This document shows, one piece after another, positions 34,970-43,445 of a stretch of DNA of 62,377 nt. The DNA is from Bacillota bacterium (lineage in GTDB: Bacteria > Bacillota > Sulfobacillia > Sulfobacillales > Sulfobacillaceae). The notes below the pieces were generated by a model that had not been told where the DNA came from, ran no database searches, and saw only the letters and a program-made list of their open reading frames with translations. Each line of letters begins with the position of its first letter. The stretch's first letter is position 1. The DNA lies in NCBI GenBank assembly GCA_021820965.1, contig JAKACZ010000026.1, positions 1 to 62,377 on the forward strand, written 5' to 3'. Position numbers and translations under genes: made by a program.

Positions 34970-36127
34970 ATGATGGAGACCTTCTGGGGGTATCGAAGGG
35001 AAAACGGGACTGTAGGCGTTCGAAATATGGTCGGAGTAGTTTCGGCTATGGACAATGTCAATCCTGTTACCCGAGCAATATGCTCACACGTACGTAATAG
35101 TTTGCCCATTACCACGCTTTTTGTTCGGGGGCAATTCGGGCGCGACGAGGCTACGACAGTTCGAGCCTTGGTTGGTCTTGGTAGCAATCCGAACATCGGC
35201 GCTTGCTTGGTGGTGGGGCTGGAACCCACGACAACCTTTCGATTGTCGGAGCGCATAGCAAAGACTGGAAAACCAATCGAAACCGTAATTGTACAACAAG
35301 TGGGAAGCACCATAGAGGCTATGGCCCAAGGGATTCGCAAGGCCCAGCGACTTGCTATCGCAATTTCAAACATCCGGCCGACTGAGTGTTCCGTTGAAGA
35401 TCTTACCGTCGGTGTGGAGTGCGGTGGCTCCGACACCACATCAGGGGTAGCCTCCAATCCCGCCATTGGTCACGTCGCTGACCGAGTGATCGATTTAGGG
35501 GGGCGCGTCGTGATTTCGGAGACGTCAGAATTCTTGGGGGCTGAGCACTTGTTTGCAGAGCGCGCGGTGACACCCGAAGTGCGCGATCGTATTATCCGGG
35601 CTGTGCGAGAGGTTGAAGAGTCAGCACTTCGAGAAGGTGTGGACATGCGCGGGTCAAATCCAGTTCCCGATAACATCCGGGGAGGCCTTACCACCATTGA
35701 AGAAAAGGCCTTAGGAGCCATGGTGAAGGCTGGGACGCGACCCGTTCAAGGAGTGTTGGATTATGCAGAATCGCCAGCGGGTGGAGGTCTATGGATGATG
35801 GATACGCCAGCACCAGCGGTGGAATCTATGACGGGCTTAGCGGCGGGTGGATGTCAACTAATTTTATTCAGTACCGGAGTTGGCAATACCATCGGATCCG
35901 CCGTATCACCCACTATAAAGATCACGGGTAACGAAAATACCGTTCGCAAGTTTGTCGATAACATAGATTTCGATGTTAGCGATATTCTAACCGCCGACGT
36001 ATCCGTCGAGGACGCAGGCTCCCGATTATGCCAATTTATGCTAAACGTTGCGTCCGGGGCATTAACGACGAGCGAGGCTCTATTTCAGGTGGAGACAGGA
36101 ATTAGTCGATTTGGCCCGACTGTATAG
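34970..36127 (+). CDS. UxaA/GarD-type sugar-acid dehydratase, large subunit
   Basis: This matches the C-terminal catalytic domain of altronate/galactarate dehydratases: YRRENGTVGVRNMVGVVS at the start, GVECGGSDTTSGVASNPAIG, and SPAGGGLWMMDTPAPAVE. The N-terminal SAF domain is encoded separately by the next gene, the reverse of the usual order. Such iron-dependent enzymes dehydrate a sugar acid to a 2-keto-3-deoxy acid. Imported aldarate or hydroxydicarboxylate is a likely substrate given the Tct transporter. Confidence 0.88.
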   Translation: MMETFWGYRRENGTVGVRNMVGVVSAMDNVNPVTRAICSHVRNSLPITTLFVRGQFGRDEATTVRALVGLGSNPNIGACLVVGLEPTTTFRLSERIAKTGKPIETVIVQQVGSTIEAMAQGIRKAQRLAIAISNIRPTECSVEDLTVGVECGGSDTTSGVASNPAIGHVADRVIDLGGRVVISETSEFLGAEHLFAERAVTPEVRDRIIRAVREVEESALREGVDMRGSNPVPDNIRGGLTTIEEKALGAMVKAGTRPVQGVLDYAESPAGGGLWMMDTPAPAVESMTGLAAGGCQLILFSTGVGNTIGSAVSPTIKITGNENTVRKFVDNIDFDVSDILTADVSVEDAGSRLCQFMLNVASGALTTSEALFQVETGISRFGPTV

Positions 36128-36150
36128 TCTTGAAACGGAGGATGAAGGTG

Positions 36151-36453
36151 ATGGTTAAAGCATTGGTGTTAGGAGCCACAGACAACGTTGCCACCTTGAT
36201 CAGCGAAGGCAAACAAGGAGACGAGTGCCGCCTACAGGGCCCTAAGAACGGCACGATTATATTGAAAGGCGCGATTCCGTATGGACATAAGGTTGCGCTT
36301 ACGGACCTTAATGCGGGGGATGACGTCATGAAATACGGGCAGGTCATCGGTCGCATGACACGCGCCGTGAAACAAGGTGAACATGTGCACGTACACAACG
36401 TTGAATCCATTCGCGGGAGAGGGGATTTGGAGAAACTTCGTAACTCCCGATAG
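36151..36453 (+). CDS. SAF-domain small subunit of the UxaA-type dehydratase
   Basis: About 100 residues resembling the UxaA N-terminal SAF domain: ILKGAIPYGHKVALTDL, then GDDVMKYGQVIGR and GEHVHVHNVES. The GEHVHVHN histidines are typical. ATG 36151 is preferred over in-frame TTG 36130 and ATG 36142 since GGAGG lies about nine bases upstream. It forms a two-subunit enzyme with the preceding product. Confidence 0.88.
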   Translation: MVKALVLGATDNVATLISEGKQGDECRLQGPKNGTIILKGAIPYGHKVALTDLNAGDDVMKYGQVIGRMTRAVKQGEHVHVHNVESIRGRGDLEKLRNSR

Positions 36454-36493
36454 CAAACGGAGTTGTCTTTAACATGTGAGGAGAGAGGGTAGG

Positions 36494-37522
36494 ATGCGGC
36501 GGTTTGCAGTGGATCAGGTGGTCATGCAGGTGCAGGTCTTGTTTGAATCTGTTGGTGTACTCACAAGGGATGCGGCCGATGTGGCCCAAATGTTGGTGCG
36601 AACTGATTGCCGCGGGATCAAGACGCACGGACTCATCAGAGTCGAGTCGTATCTTGCCCTACTCCGTGCTGGGCGTGTGAAAGCTCAGCCCCGTGTGGAC
36701 GAGCGGTCGCTCGTGCCGACGGTCTCACTAGTACATGGGGATAATGGATTAGGCCAGGTCGTAGGGACCGTTGCGATGAAAATGGCTATTAAATTGGCGG
36801 GTCAATACGGGTTAGGAGTTTGCCTAATCGAACAGTGCGGACACATGGGAGCGCTGGGACTTTACGCTGAACGCGCCGCTGATGTTGGTATGTTTGGAGT
36901 TGTTTCGCAATCGACGGTTCCTTCTATGGTGGTACCGGGAGGAGGCAGCCCGGCGATTGGGAATAACCCGCTGGCGTTTGCGGCGCCCATGCCCAGCGGT
37001 GCTCCTTTGGTGTTTGACATGTCTTGCAGCGTGGCTGCACGGGGCAACGTAATCGTGGCCGAGAAGTTTGGTAGACCAATTCCGGAGGGTTGGGCTGTTG
37101 ATAAGACAGGTCATTCAACGACGGACCCTGCCGTGGCTTTACAGGGAGGGATGTTGCCGGTGGGGGCTCATAAGGGGCTCGGGTTGGCCATGATTGTGCA
37201 GTCCTTGGCTGGTGTTCTATCGGGAACTCCCATGTTGCCACGGGAATCGTCCGAGGGCTCCCTTCCGCACGCGGGGTCTTTTATCCTGGTAATAAATGGG
37301 CCGAAACTGGTGGGTGGGGTTGAAGAACTAGCGAATCGCATCAATCAATGGACGTCTACCTTTCGTACTTTGGCCGGGGCCAGAGCACGGTTTCCAGGGC
37401 AACACGCTCGTGACAAGGAACAGGAAGCATTGCGGGGGGGACTTCCGTTGGAAGATCTTATGGTCGCAAATCTCAGTCGCCTATGTAAGGAATATGGTGT
37501 GGAATTTTTTCTTCGTTCGTAA
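36494..37522 (+). CDS. Malate/L-lactate dehydrogenase family (LdhA/ComC-type) oxidoreductase
   Basis: A 342-residue NAD(P)-dependent 2-hydroxyacid dehydrogenase of the family that includes ureidoglycolate and sulfolactate dehydrogenases. DCRGIKTHGLIRVESYL, a catalytic His in EQCGHMGALGLYAE, GNNPLAFAAPMPSGAP and GAHKGLGLAMIVQSLAGVLSG are present. It ends the Tct operon and likely oxidises the hydroxyacid before or after dehydration. Confidence 0.88.
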   Translation: MRRFAVDQVVMQVQVLFESVGVLTRDAADVAQMLVRTDCRGIKTHGLIRVESYLALLRAGRVKAQPRVDERSLVPTVSLVHGDNGLGQVVGTVAMKMAIKLAGQYGLGVCLIEQCGHMGALGLYAERAADVGMFGVVSQSTVPSMVVPGGGSPAIGNNPLAFAAPMPSGAPLVFDMSCSVAARGNVIVAEKFGRPIPEGWAVDKTGHSTTDPAVALQGGMLPVGAHKGLGLAMIVQSLAGVLSGTPMLPRESSEGSLPHAGSFILVINGPKLVGGVEELANRINQWTSTFRTLAGARARFPGQHARDKEQEALRGGLPLEDLMVANLSRLCKEYGVEFFLRS

Positions 37523-37639
37523 AACAATGGGTTGGGTATAGAACATAGGCGGCGCGGTAGAATAAAATTTCCATTTGCAAAGGAACTGAGCTTGCCAATG
37601 TGGAATGTTTTCCCAACGAATCCGTTGGGAGGCATGGCG

Positions 37640-37883
37640 AAGTGTATAGCGGCGATATCGAAGAGATAGTATCACCTGGCGCGCTCAGCCGCTCGAGATT
37701 TGAAACGGTGGTCCAATGCATTGGCCGACCATACGTGCGCCCGCCGAGGGGGAGCGGTTCAAGCCGAACTAGATTAGCGTACCTACGAGAAAGGTCGTAA
37801 GGTGGATGACGAGATCTTCAACGCGCTCAATCTAACCCGTCACACCTTTCAAGGGAAGTAGAACTACGTGATCCGCCCGTAAC
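37640..37883 (+). pseudogene. Relic of an ISAzo13-like transposase C-terminus
   Basis: One frame (about 37770-37883) reads ELD-stop-RTYEKGRKVDDEIFNALNLT, then RHTFQGK-stop-NYVIRP. This matches the C-terminus of Rhodopirellula/ISAzo13-type transposases, which end near H-x-F-H-G-x-WNYTI-P. Upstream, TWRAQPLE appears in another frame. At least two nonsense codons (one replacing the expected Trp) and a frameshift show a dead fragment. The rest of the element is absent. Confidence 0.6.
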
Positions 37884-38228
37884 CCAAATCATAAAAGTTG
37901 TTTTCGCGTGCCGCCTAACGGTTCGCTGAGTGAAAATTATGAACTCGACGCGTAAGGTTTGACTCGCCCGTGGTCAGACCTTGAATCCCATGGTTGTTTT
38001 CCAATTCAAGATCAGGTGCGAAACGGGATAGTCCATGGGCTTCCATCAAGGCCAGAAAAGTCCAACCACCTGAGGGATGCAATCTTTTTCAACAGTTGCG
38101 TTTTGCCAAGAGAATAAGCAAGTGTTTTGCTGTGCGAAACAAGGGCAGAAGGAAACTTGTATGACGCACAAGAATATTCACACGTCACACGAGACATACG
38201 CAACACCAGAAAATAGGGGGAATTATTG
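37884..38228. other. Intergenic gap, no supported gene
   Basis: About 345 bases between the transposase relic and the SDR gene. No convincing open frame was seen. It presumably carries the promoter of the 38229-45019 operon and a site for the IclR regulator, but I cannot point to either. Confidence 0.4.
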
Positions 38229-39017
38229 GTGGATTTGGGTTTAGAGGGCAAGGTCGCGGTTGTCACCGCAGCCAGCCGTGGGTTGGGGAAAGCGGTTGCC
38301 GAGCAACTGGCCCGCCGTGGAGCCCAAGTTGCTATGTGTTCTCATTCGCCAGCCATCCATTCGGCCGCTGCTTCCATTCGCGAGACCACGGGGCAGGAAT
38401 GCTCTGCATACCTTTGTGACCTCAACCAACAGGAGAACATTGAACAATTTATTGAACAGGTGATACAGCGACATGGACGCCTAGACATTTTGTTTACCAA
38501 CTCGGGAGGACCTCCTTCGGGTCGGTTTGAGGAACTCACGCTAGCGCAGTGGAACGCCGCCATCGCCGCGAACCTGCTAAGTGTCATTCTCTTAACGCGT
38601 GCGGTGATTCCTCACATGCGGAGGGTGCACGGCGGAAGAATTGTGCACAACACATCGATGTCCGCTAAGCAACCACTTCCCAATATGGTGCTGTCGAATA
38701 CGACTCGGGCGGCCATTTTAGGGTTCAGCAAGACGCTCGCCTCTGAGGTGGCAACAGACAACATTCTGGTGAATTGTATTGCGCCGGGCTACACGGAAAC
38801 CCAGCGCATGGTGGACCTCGCTAAAGCACGGGCTCACCGGGAGGATCTAGAGATCGACGACGCACTCCGACTATGGACCAAAGATATCCCACTTGGCCGG
38901 TTGGGTCGGCCTGAAGAGTTCGCAGCTGTTGTGGCGTTCCTTTGTTCTGAGGAGGCAAGCTATGTGACCGGGACTGTGATAGCGGTGGATGGCGGTTACG
39001 TTGGAAGCTTGACATAG
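38229..39017 (+). CDS. SDR-family protein lacking the Tyr-x3-Lys pair
   Basis: A 262-residue Rossmann protein with TAASRGLG near the start, TNSGG in place of NNAG, and a C-terminal VTGTVIAVDGGYVG. The catalytic Ser region is present (NTSMSAKQPLPN), but where Tyr-x3-Lys belongs it reads LSNTTRAAIL, that is Ser and Arg. A subgroup of FabG-like proteins shares this change and its chemistry is unclear. Start GTG 38229 (or TTG 38226) follows AGGGGG. It leads the operon containing the IclR regulator and the PanB-like gene. Confidence 0.85.
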   Translation: MDLGLEGKVAVVTAASRGLGKAVAEQLARRGAQVAMCSHSPAIHSAAASIRETTGQECSAYLCDLNQQENIEQFIEQVIQRHGRLDILFTNSGGPPSGRFEELTLAQWNAAIAANLLSVILLTRAVIPHMRRVHGGRIVHNTSMSAKQPLPNMVLSNTTRAAILGFSKTLASEVATDNILVNCIAPGYTETQRMVDLAKARAHREDLEIDDALRLWTKDIPLGRLGRPEEFAAVVAFLCSEEASYVTGTVIAVDGGYVGSLT

Positions 39018-39041
39018 GGTTGGCGAAAGGCGGTGACTTCC

Positions 39042-39866
39042 ATGTCATACTCGGACCCGAACTATTTCTCCATACACGCCGTGGAGCGTGCGATGCAAGT
39101 CTTAGAACAGTTTCTGATTGGGCGCCAGCAGGAGTTGGGAATCACAGAGCTGAGCGAACGTCTTGAGATTCCCAAAGCCAGTGTGTATCGGCTGGTGGCA
39201 ACTTTGGAGTCCCGGAACTTTCTCCGGCGGAATCCCGAGTCAGGGCGGTATGGTTTAGGAATTCGTCTGTTTGAATTGGGCTCCTCCATCCCGTACCTGA
39301 AACATTTGCGTGTACTTACGCAACCCTTTCTTCGGGAGTTGTCCGAAGCGTTGGACGGGGTGACGCATTTCAGCGTGCTGAACGGAGCGCATATCGTGTT
39401 TATCGAGAAAATGGAATGGAACAAGACCATGGCGCTCAGATCGGCTGTAGGGCGACTGGCACCGATTCATTGCACTGCGTCTGGCAAAGCGATCTTGGGC
39501 TTCCTTCCCGCTAACCAGCGCGACGAGATCATACGGCAGATTGAGTGGATTCGCTTTACCAAACGCACCTTAATGACATCTGGCGACCTTTTGCATGACC
39601 TAATGGGGGTGCAAGAGCGGGGGTATGCGGTAGACGACGGCGAGAGTCAAGAATCTTGTTTTTGCATCGCCGCCCCGGTCTATTCGCGGCAACCTCACGT
39701 TCCAGCGGGAGCGGTCAGCGTAAGCAAACCCAACAAAACGACGGAGTATGACACGGAAGTGGTAGAGACTGTTTTATATGCGGCCCGTCGCATTACCAAA
39801 GCGCTTTGCGGCGCACCCATGTACGACCCGGGAAAGGACTTGACCTATGAAACCCTTAAAGCCTAG
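39042..39866 (+). CDS. IclR-family transcriptional regulator
   Basis: A regulator of about 274 residues with the winged helix ITELSERLEIPKASVYRLVATLE and a ligand-binding domain containing GRLAPIHCTASGKAILGFLP, EESCFCIAAPVYS-like and VSVSKPNK segments. It is embedded in the operon and overlaps the PanB-like gene by 20 bases. It probably responds to a small carboxylate or aromatic acid handled by the operon. Confidence 0.92.
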   Translation: MSYSDPNYFSIHAVERAMQVLEQFLIGRQQELGITELSERLEIPKASVYRLVATLESRNFLRRNPESGRYGLGIRLFELGSSIPYLKHLRVLTQPFLRELSEALDGVTHFSVLNGAHIVFIEKMEWNKTMALRSAVGRLAPIHCTASGKAILGFLPANQRDEIIRQIEWIRFTKRTLMTSGDLLHDLMGVQERGYAVDDGESQESCFCIAAPVYSRQPHVPAGAVSVSKPNKTTEYDTEVVETVLYAARRITKALCGAPMYDPGKDLTYETLKA

Positions 39867-40644
39867 CCGTTGGTTGTCCTCCGACCCACCCGTTGTTCTT
39901 CTCACAGCGCATGATTACTTCACCGGGTGGCTAGCGGATGCGGCCGGGGTTGACGTCGTGCTGGTCGGCGACTCTTTCGCTCCCGACATACTTGGCTACC
40001 GTGACATCTTACAAGTTTCGTTAGACGACATGATTCATCACGCAAAAGCCGTCTGCCACGCGGTACGACGTGCTCCGGTTTTTGTTGATATGCCCTTTGG
40101 CTCCTATGGTGTTGATGTTTCTGAGACCGCGCGAAACGCCGTGCGTTTAGTCTCCGAATGTGGATGTCAGGGAGTGAAAATGGCGGGGGGTCTGCATATC
40201 GTGCCACATGTTGCGGCGGTGATAGCGCAGGGGATTCCCGTGATGGGACATATCGGCGTCACAACGCAGGCCCAGACTCTGGCCAGCATAGACGATGTGG
40301 ACGGAGTAACCGAAGAAGACGCTAAGCGATTGTTGATGGAAGCTGCCAGTTTGGAACGCGCGGGATGCGTGAGCATCATCGCCAAATGCATTGTTGCTGA
40401 TGTGGCGGCCGAGATCACCAAACGGGCGGCGATTCCGATTATCTCGATCGGCAGTGGCTCGAACTGTACTGGCTATGGGGCCGGGATTTTATATGTCTTG
40501 GGTCTGACGGAGGCGGCATCGCGAGACACTATGCCGTGGTTTGCGATTCGGCGATGGGACGGTCGTGAGCAGATGGAACAAATTGTACGGGAGTTGGTTA
40601 CCGACTTGAAAGCATCTGCAATCCCCATACCCTCTCGGGAGTAA
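39847..40644 (+). CDS. PanB-like (ketopantoate hydroxymethyltransferase fold) protein with altered active site
   Basis: A 265-residue TIM barrel of the PanB/PEP-mutase superfamily: TAHDYFTGWLAD, VLVGDS, DMPFGSY and GHIGVTTQ align with PanB. The two metal-binding Asps (VGDS, DMPF) are kept. Two key acids are lost: the metal-ligand Glu of KxEGG is Ala (KMAGG), and the catalytic Glu of LECVP is Lys (IAKCIV). The usual GIGAG-DGQ ending is also altered (SIGSGSNCTGYGAG). It is therefore probably not panthothenate PanB but a related C-C lyase or aldolase of a catabolic route, next to an RraA-type aldolase. Confidence 0.8.
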   Translation: MKPLKPSRWLSSDPPVVLLTAHDYFTGWLADAAGVDVVLVGDSFAPDILGYRDILQVSLDDMIHHAKAVCHAVRRAPVFVDMPFGSYGVDVSETARNAVRLVSECGCQGVKMAGGLHIVPHVAAVIAQGIPVMGHIGVTTQAQTLASIDDVDGVTEEDAKRLLMEAASLERAGCVSIIAKCIVADVAAEITKRAAIPIISIGSGSNCTGYGAGILYVLGLTEAASRDTMPWFAIRRWDGREQMEQIVRELVTDLKASAIPIPSRE

Positions 40645-40715
40645 ATTGGCAACTATATAGTTTTTAGAACATTCACACGCATGTCAATCCTGACGAACTG
40701 GGGGAGTAGATCGAG

Positions 40716-41387
40716 ATGAAATTCAGCAGTGCACTGGTGATGGACACGGCAGAGCAACTCCAAGGGCCGGGCGAGGCCGGCGCTTACTGGATGCGCGGGG
40801 TAAAGAGTTTGCGGGTTAAAGAACCGGTCATGGGGTCAGCCTATCCCATTTCGGTACTCCCGACTACGGATCCATATAGTGACACGCGCCGCCAGACTTG
40901 GTTTGACATCCTTGATCACTGCCCGCATGGCAGTGTTCCGGTTATCGTGGTACGAGGAACCCTGACCGGCGCCGTCCTGGGCGATGTGGTGGCTGCCCGC
41001 CTTCGTTATCTGCAAATTCCTGGGGCGATTGTGGATGGAGTGGTTCGAGATCTGGACGCCATTGCAAGTTTAGGTTTTTCTGTCTGGGCTAAAGAGGTCT
41101 CGATGGTGGGAGCCAACCCTGGACGGTTTGTGGCGACGGCAGAGACTTCAGTGACATCGGATGGCACCCTGATCAGTCGCGGAGATCTGATTATCGCGGA
41201 CACAGATGGTGTCGTGGTCGTTCCCCAAACTTTAGAACAGGCTATGCTGGAATTGGGACGCTATCTCGGCGAGGCCGAAGAGCTTAGTCAACATCAAGTC
41301 GAAAGCGGTGCTCCGTTGGTAACTGCGTATCCATCCAAAGCGGATTTGGTGAAAAGCTGGCGACAAGTCCATCCCCCCGGTTCGTGA
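40716..41387 (+). CDS. RraA-family aldolase (HMG/CHA aldolase-like)
   Basis: A 223-residue member of the RraA/4-hydroxy-4-methyl-2-oxoglutarate aldolase family. The segment GAVLGDVVAARLRYLQIPGA followed by DGVVRD contains the conserved Gly, Arg and Asp that bind pyruvate and a divalent metal. These class II aldolases release pyruvate from branched 2-oxo acids; RraA itself regulates RNase E. The catabolic setting favours aldolase activity. Confidence 0.88.
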   Translation: MKFSSALVMDTAEQLQGPGEAGAYWMRGVKSLRVKEPVMGSAYPISVLPTTDPYSDTRRQTWFDILDHCPHGSVPVIVVRGTLTGAVLGDVVAARLRYLQIPGAIVDGVVRDLDAIASLGFSVWAKEVSMVGANPGRFVATAETSVTSDGTLISRGDLIIADTDGVVVVPQTLEQAMLELGRYLGEAEELSQHQVESGAPLVTAYPSKADLVKSWRQVHPPGS

Positions 41388-41434
41388 GAGATCCGATTCT
41401 GAACCATGGCTTGGCGCTAAAGGGAGGTGAAGAC

Positions 41435-41779
41435 GTGTATCGCACACTGGACTACTCCAAGGTGGACTGGGCAGAGCTAGCCCCGGGGCTACGCTACCGG
41501 CCGTTGCTGCTGGATCAGTTCGGAGCGGGACGGATCGATATTGCGAAGGGTACGCGAACCGAGCCGCACCAACACACAGACGAGCAGATTACCTATGTGG
41601 TTTCAGGGCGTGTCACTTTTCGAGTCTGGGATGCTGCTAAGGTGGTGCATACAGAAACACTGTTACCTGGCATGATGTTCGGCATTGGGTCAAATGTGCT
41701 TCATGAACTGTCGGCTGATGAAGATTCGACGCTGGTTGAGTGTTGGTCTTCAGCGGAGCGTCATCGCTCGAATGGCTAA
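41435..41779 (+). CDS. Cupin-domain protein
   Basis: A single-domain cupin of about 114 residues. Motif 1 is EPHQHTDEQITYVVSG with metal-binding His/His/Glu, motif 2 is PGMMFGIGSNVLHEL. GTG 41435 follows AGGGAGGTGA; an earlier GTG at 41384 overlaps the RraA stop but lacks a ribosome site. It may be a metal-dependent isomerase or decarboxylase or an auxiliary protein of this pathway. Confidence 0.85.
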   Translation: MYRTLDYSKVDWAELAPGLRYRPLLLDQFGAGRIDIAKGTRTEPHQHTDEQITYVVSGRVTFRVWDAAKVVHTETLLPGMMFGIGSNVLHELSADEDSTLVECWSSAERHRSNG

Positions 41780-41806
41780 GAGGACAAGGCGGGGGGAGAG
41801 AGACGC

Positions 41807-42895
41807 ATGACCTTTGTGAATGTGGAGGACTACCACCAGCAGGCCATCGAGAATTGGCCGGGCGTCGTAACCGCCTATATTGACGGTGGTTCGGGAACTG
41901 AAGCGACCCTACGGCGTAACCGTGAAGCCATTGCGGATTGGCAACTGCGACAACGGGTGCTGACCGGCCATAAACCAACCGCGCTCACCACCCGGTTGTT
42001 TGGGCACGACATCTCAATGCCCATCATATTGTCTCCGACCGGCTTTCAAATGGTCGTGCATCCCAGTGGGGAGTTGGCCGTCTCAAGAGCCGCGGCGGCC
42101 ATGGGTACCGTGATGATTGTTAGTGCGGCCGCGACCGCTTCGTTGGAAGAGGTCTCGGCAGCGGCTCCTGGCGGACACCGATGGTTTCAGATCGGTCTCT
42201 TCCGGGATCGGGGCATCATTCAAGACATGGTGCAGCGGGCAGAAGCTGCCGGTTATCGGGCGTTGGTCCCTATGGTGGATACGCCGATTCTTGCCCGCCG
42301 TGAAGCGGAGGTCCGGGCAGGGTTTGGACTTCCCCCAGACCTCATCTGGGCGAATCTCATTCCTTATAACACGGGAACCATGGCGGGGGGAACACCGGGA
42401 CAATCCGCTCTCAGTGATTATATCGGAGCTCTATGGGATCCCGAATTTACGTGGAAAGACATTGAGTGGCTCTGCGGGCTGACTCGTTTACCGATCGTCA
42501 TGAAAGGGGTTTTGGATGCGGACGACGCCCAGCTTGCACTGGACGCGGGATGCCAGGGCGTTATCCTCTCGAACCATGGCGGACGTCAATTGGATTGCAC
42601 TATGGCGGCCCTGGACGTCCTCCCTGAGGTCGCCGATAGAGTCGGCAGCAGTATGACAGTGTTGATTGACGGGGGCATCCGGTATGGGACCGACGTGCTG
42701 AAAGCGTTGGCATTGGGTGCTTCTGCGGCCTGCATCGGCCGCCCCTATCTGTGGGGACTGGGGGCAGCTGGTGAAGAAGGGGTCTTGGGGGTCTTGGAGA
42801 TTCTAAGGGATCAGCTTTTGGAAGCGATGACCCTCAGTGGGTGCGGGGATGTGAATCAAATAGACCCATCGGTCGTGCGCAAAACAAGGACATAA
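41807..42895 (+). CDS. FMN-dependent alpha-hydroxyacid oxidase/dehydrogenase
   Basis: A 362-residue member of the glycolate oxidase/lactate monooxygenase/LldD family. PIILSPTGFQMVVHPSGELA, the catalytic His/Arg in LSNHGGRQLDCT, and FMN-phosphate binding in DGGIRYGTDVLKALALGAS are intact. It oxidises a 2-hydroxyacid to a 2-oxo acid, which the neighbouring RraA aldolase could cleave. Confidence 0.9.
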   Translation: MTFVNVEDYHQQAIENWPGVVTAYIDGGSGTEATLRRNREAIADWQLRQRVLTGHKPTALTTRLFGHDISMPIILSPTGFQMVVHPSGELAVSRAAAAMGTVMIVSAAATASLEEVSAAAPGGHRWFQIGLFRDRGIIQDMVQRAEAAGYRALVPMVDTPILARREAEVRAGFGLPPDLIWANLIPYNTGTMAGGTPGQSALSDYIGALWDPEFTWKDIEWLCGLTRLPIVMKGVLDADDAQLALDAGCQGVILSNHGGRQLDCTMAALDVLPEVADRVGSSMTVLIDGGIRYGTDVLKALALGASAACIGRPYLWGLGAAGEEGVLGVLEILRDQLLEAMTLSGCGDVNQIDPSVVRKTRT

Positions 42896-42916
42896 GCGGT
42901 ACTGGAGGGTCAAGGA

Positions 42917-43255
42917 ATGTCCACGGAAGATGCGGTGAACGATATCAGAATCCAACTGGAAAAGGATCGGGAACGCTTGGCTGGCTTTACCGGAATGTTT
43001 CAAATTAGTGTTATCGGGGATCAGCCGGGGGATTTTTATGTCGGAATTGACGATGGCATTCCGGTAGTGGCGCTCGGGAGTGCAGCCAATCCCGACTGCA
43101 TTATTGAAGTTACGGGTGCAGATTTCCAACGCATGGCAATGAAACAAGCGACTCCTATGGGTTTGTTCCTGAGTGGGAGGGCGCGAGTCAGCGGGAACCG
43201 CAAACTCGCTTTTGAGTTTTACGCACGTGTGGGAAAAGCCGTATTCGGCCAATGA
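42917..43255 (+). CDS. SCP2-like small lipid/acyl-binding protein
   Basis: A 112-residue protein with the sterol-carrier-protein-2 fold pattern: FQISVIGDQPGDFYVGIDDG, DCIIEVTGADFQRMA and LFLSGRARVSGNRKLAFEF. Such domains bind acyl-CoA or hydrophobic ligands. It may present a hydrophobic intermediate to the pathway enzymes. It lies between the FMN oxidase and the symporter. Confidence 0.75.
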   Translation: MSTEDAVNDIRIQLEKDRERLAGFTGMFQISVIGDQPGDFYVGIDDGIPVVALGSAANPDCIIEVTGADFQRMAMKQATPMGLFLSGRARVSGNRKLAFEFYARVGKAVFGQ

Positions 43256-43280
43256 GTTGCGAAGAGAGGAGTAAACGGCC

Positions 43281-43445
43281 GTGGCAGGCATGCAGGTGGT
43301 TATCCTAATCGCTTTGGGGTGGGTGGTGTTCAACTGGATACCCGGATTCGTACTGTTGAGAGCAGGCCGCTACATGGAAGCCGAGAGCCTTGAGGTAATA
43401 AAAAAGCATGGCGGCCATGCTGATGGACAGGAGCAAAAACCATGA
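43281..43445 (+). CDS. 54-residue membrane protein paired with the symporter
   Basis: A short gene starting at GTG 43281 behind GAGAGGAG. One hydrophobic helix (VVILIALGWVVFNWIPGFVLL) is followed by a charged tail. Its stop overlaps the symporter ATG (ATGA), so the two are translationally coupled. Small one- or two-helix partners are known beside sodium:solute symporters; an accessory-subunit role is inferred. Confidence 0.65.
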   Translation: MAGMQVVILIALGWVVFNWIPGFVLLRAGRYMEAESLEVIKKHGGHADGQEQKP

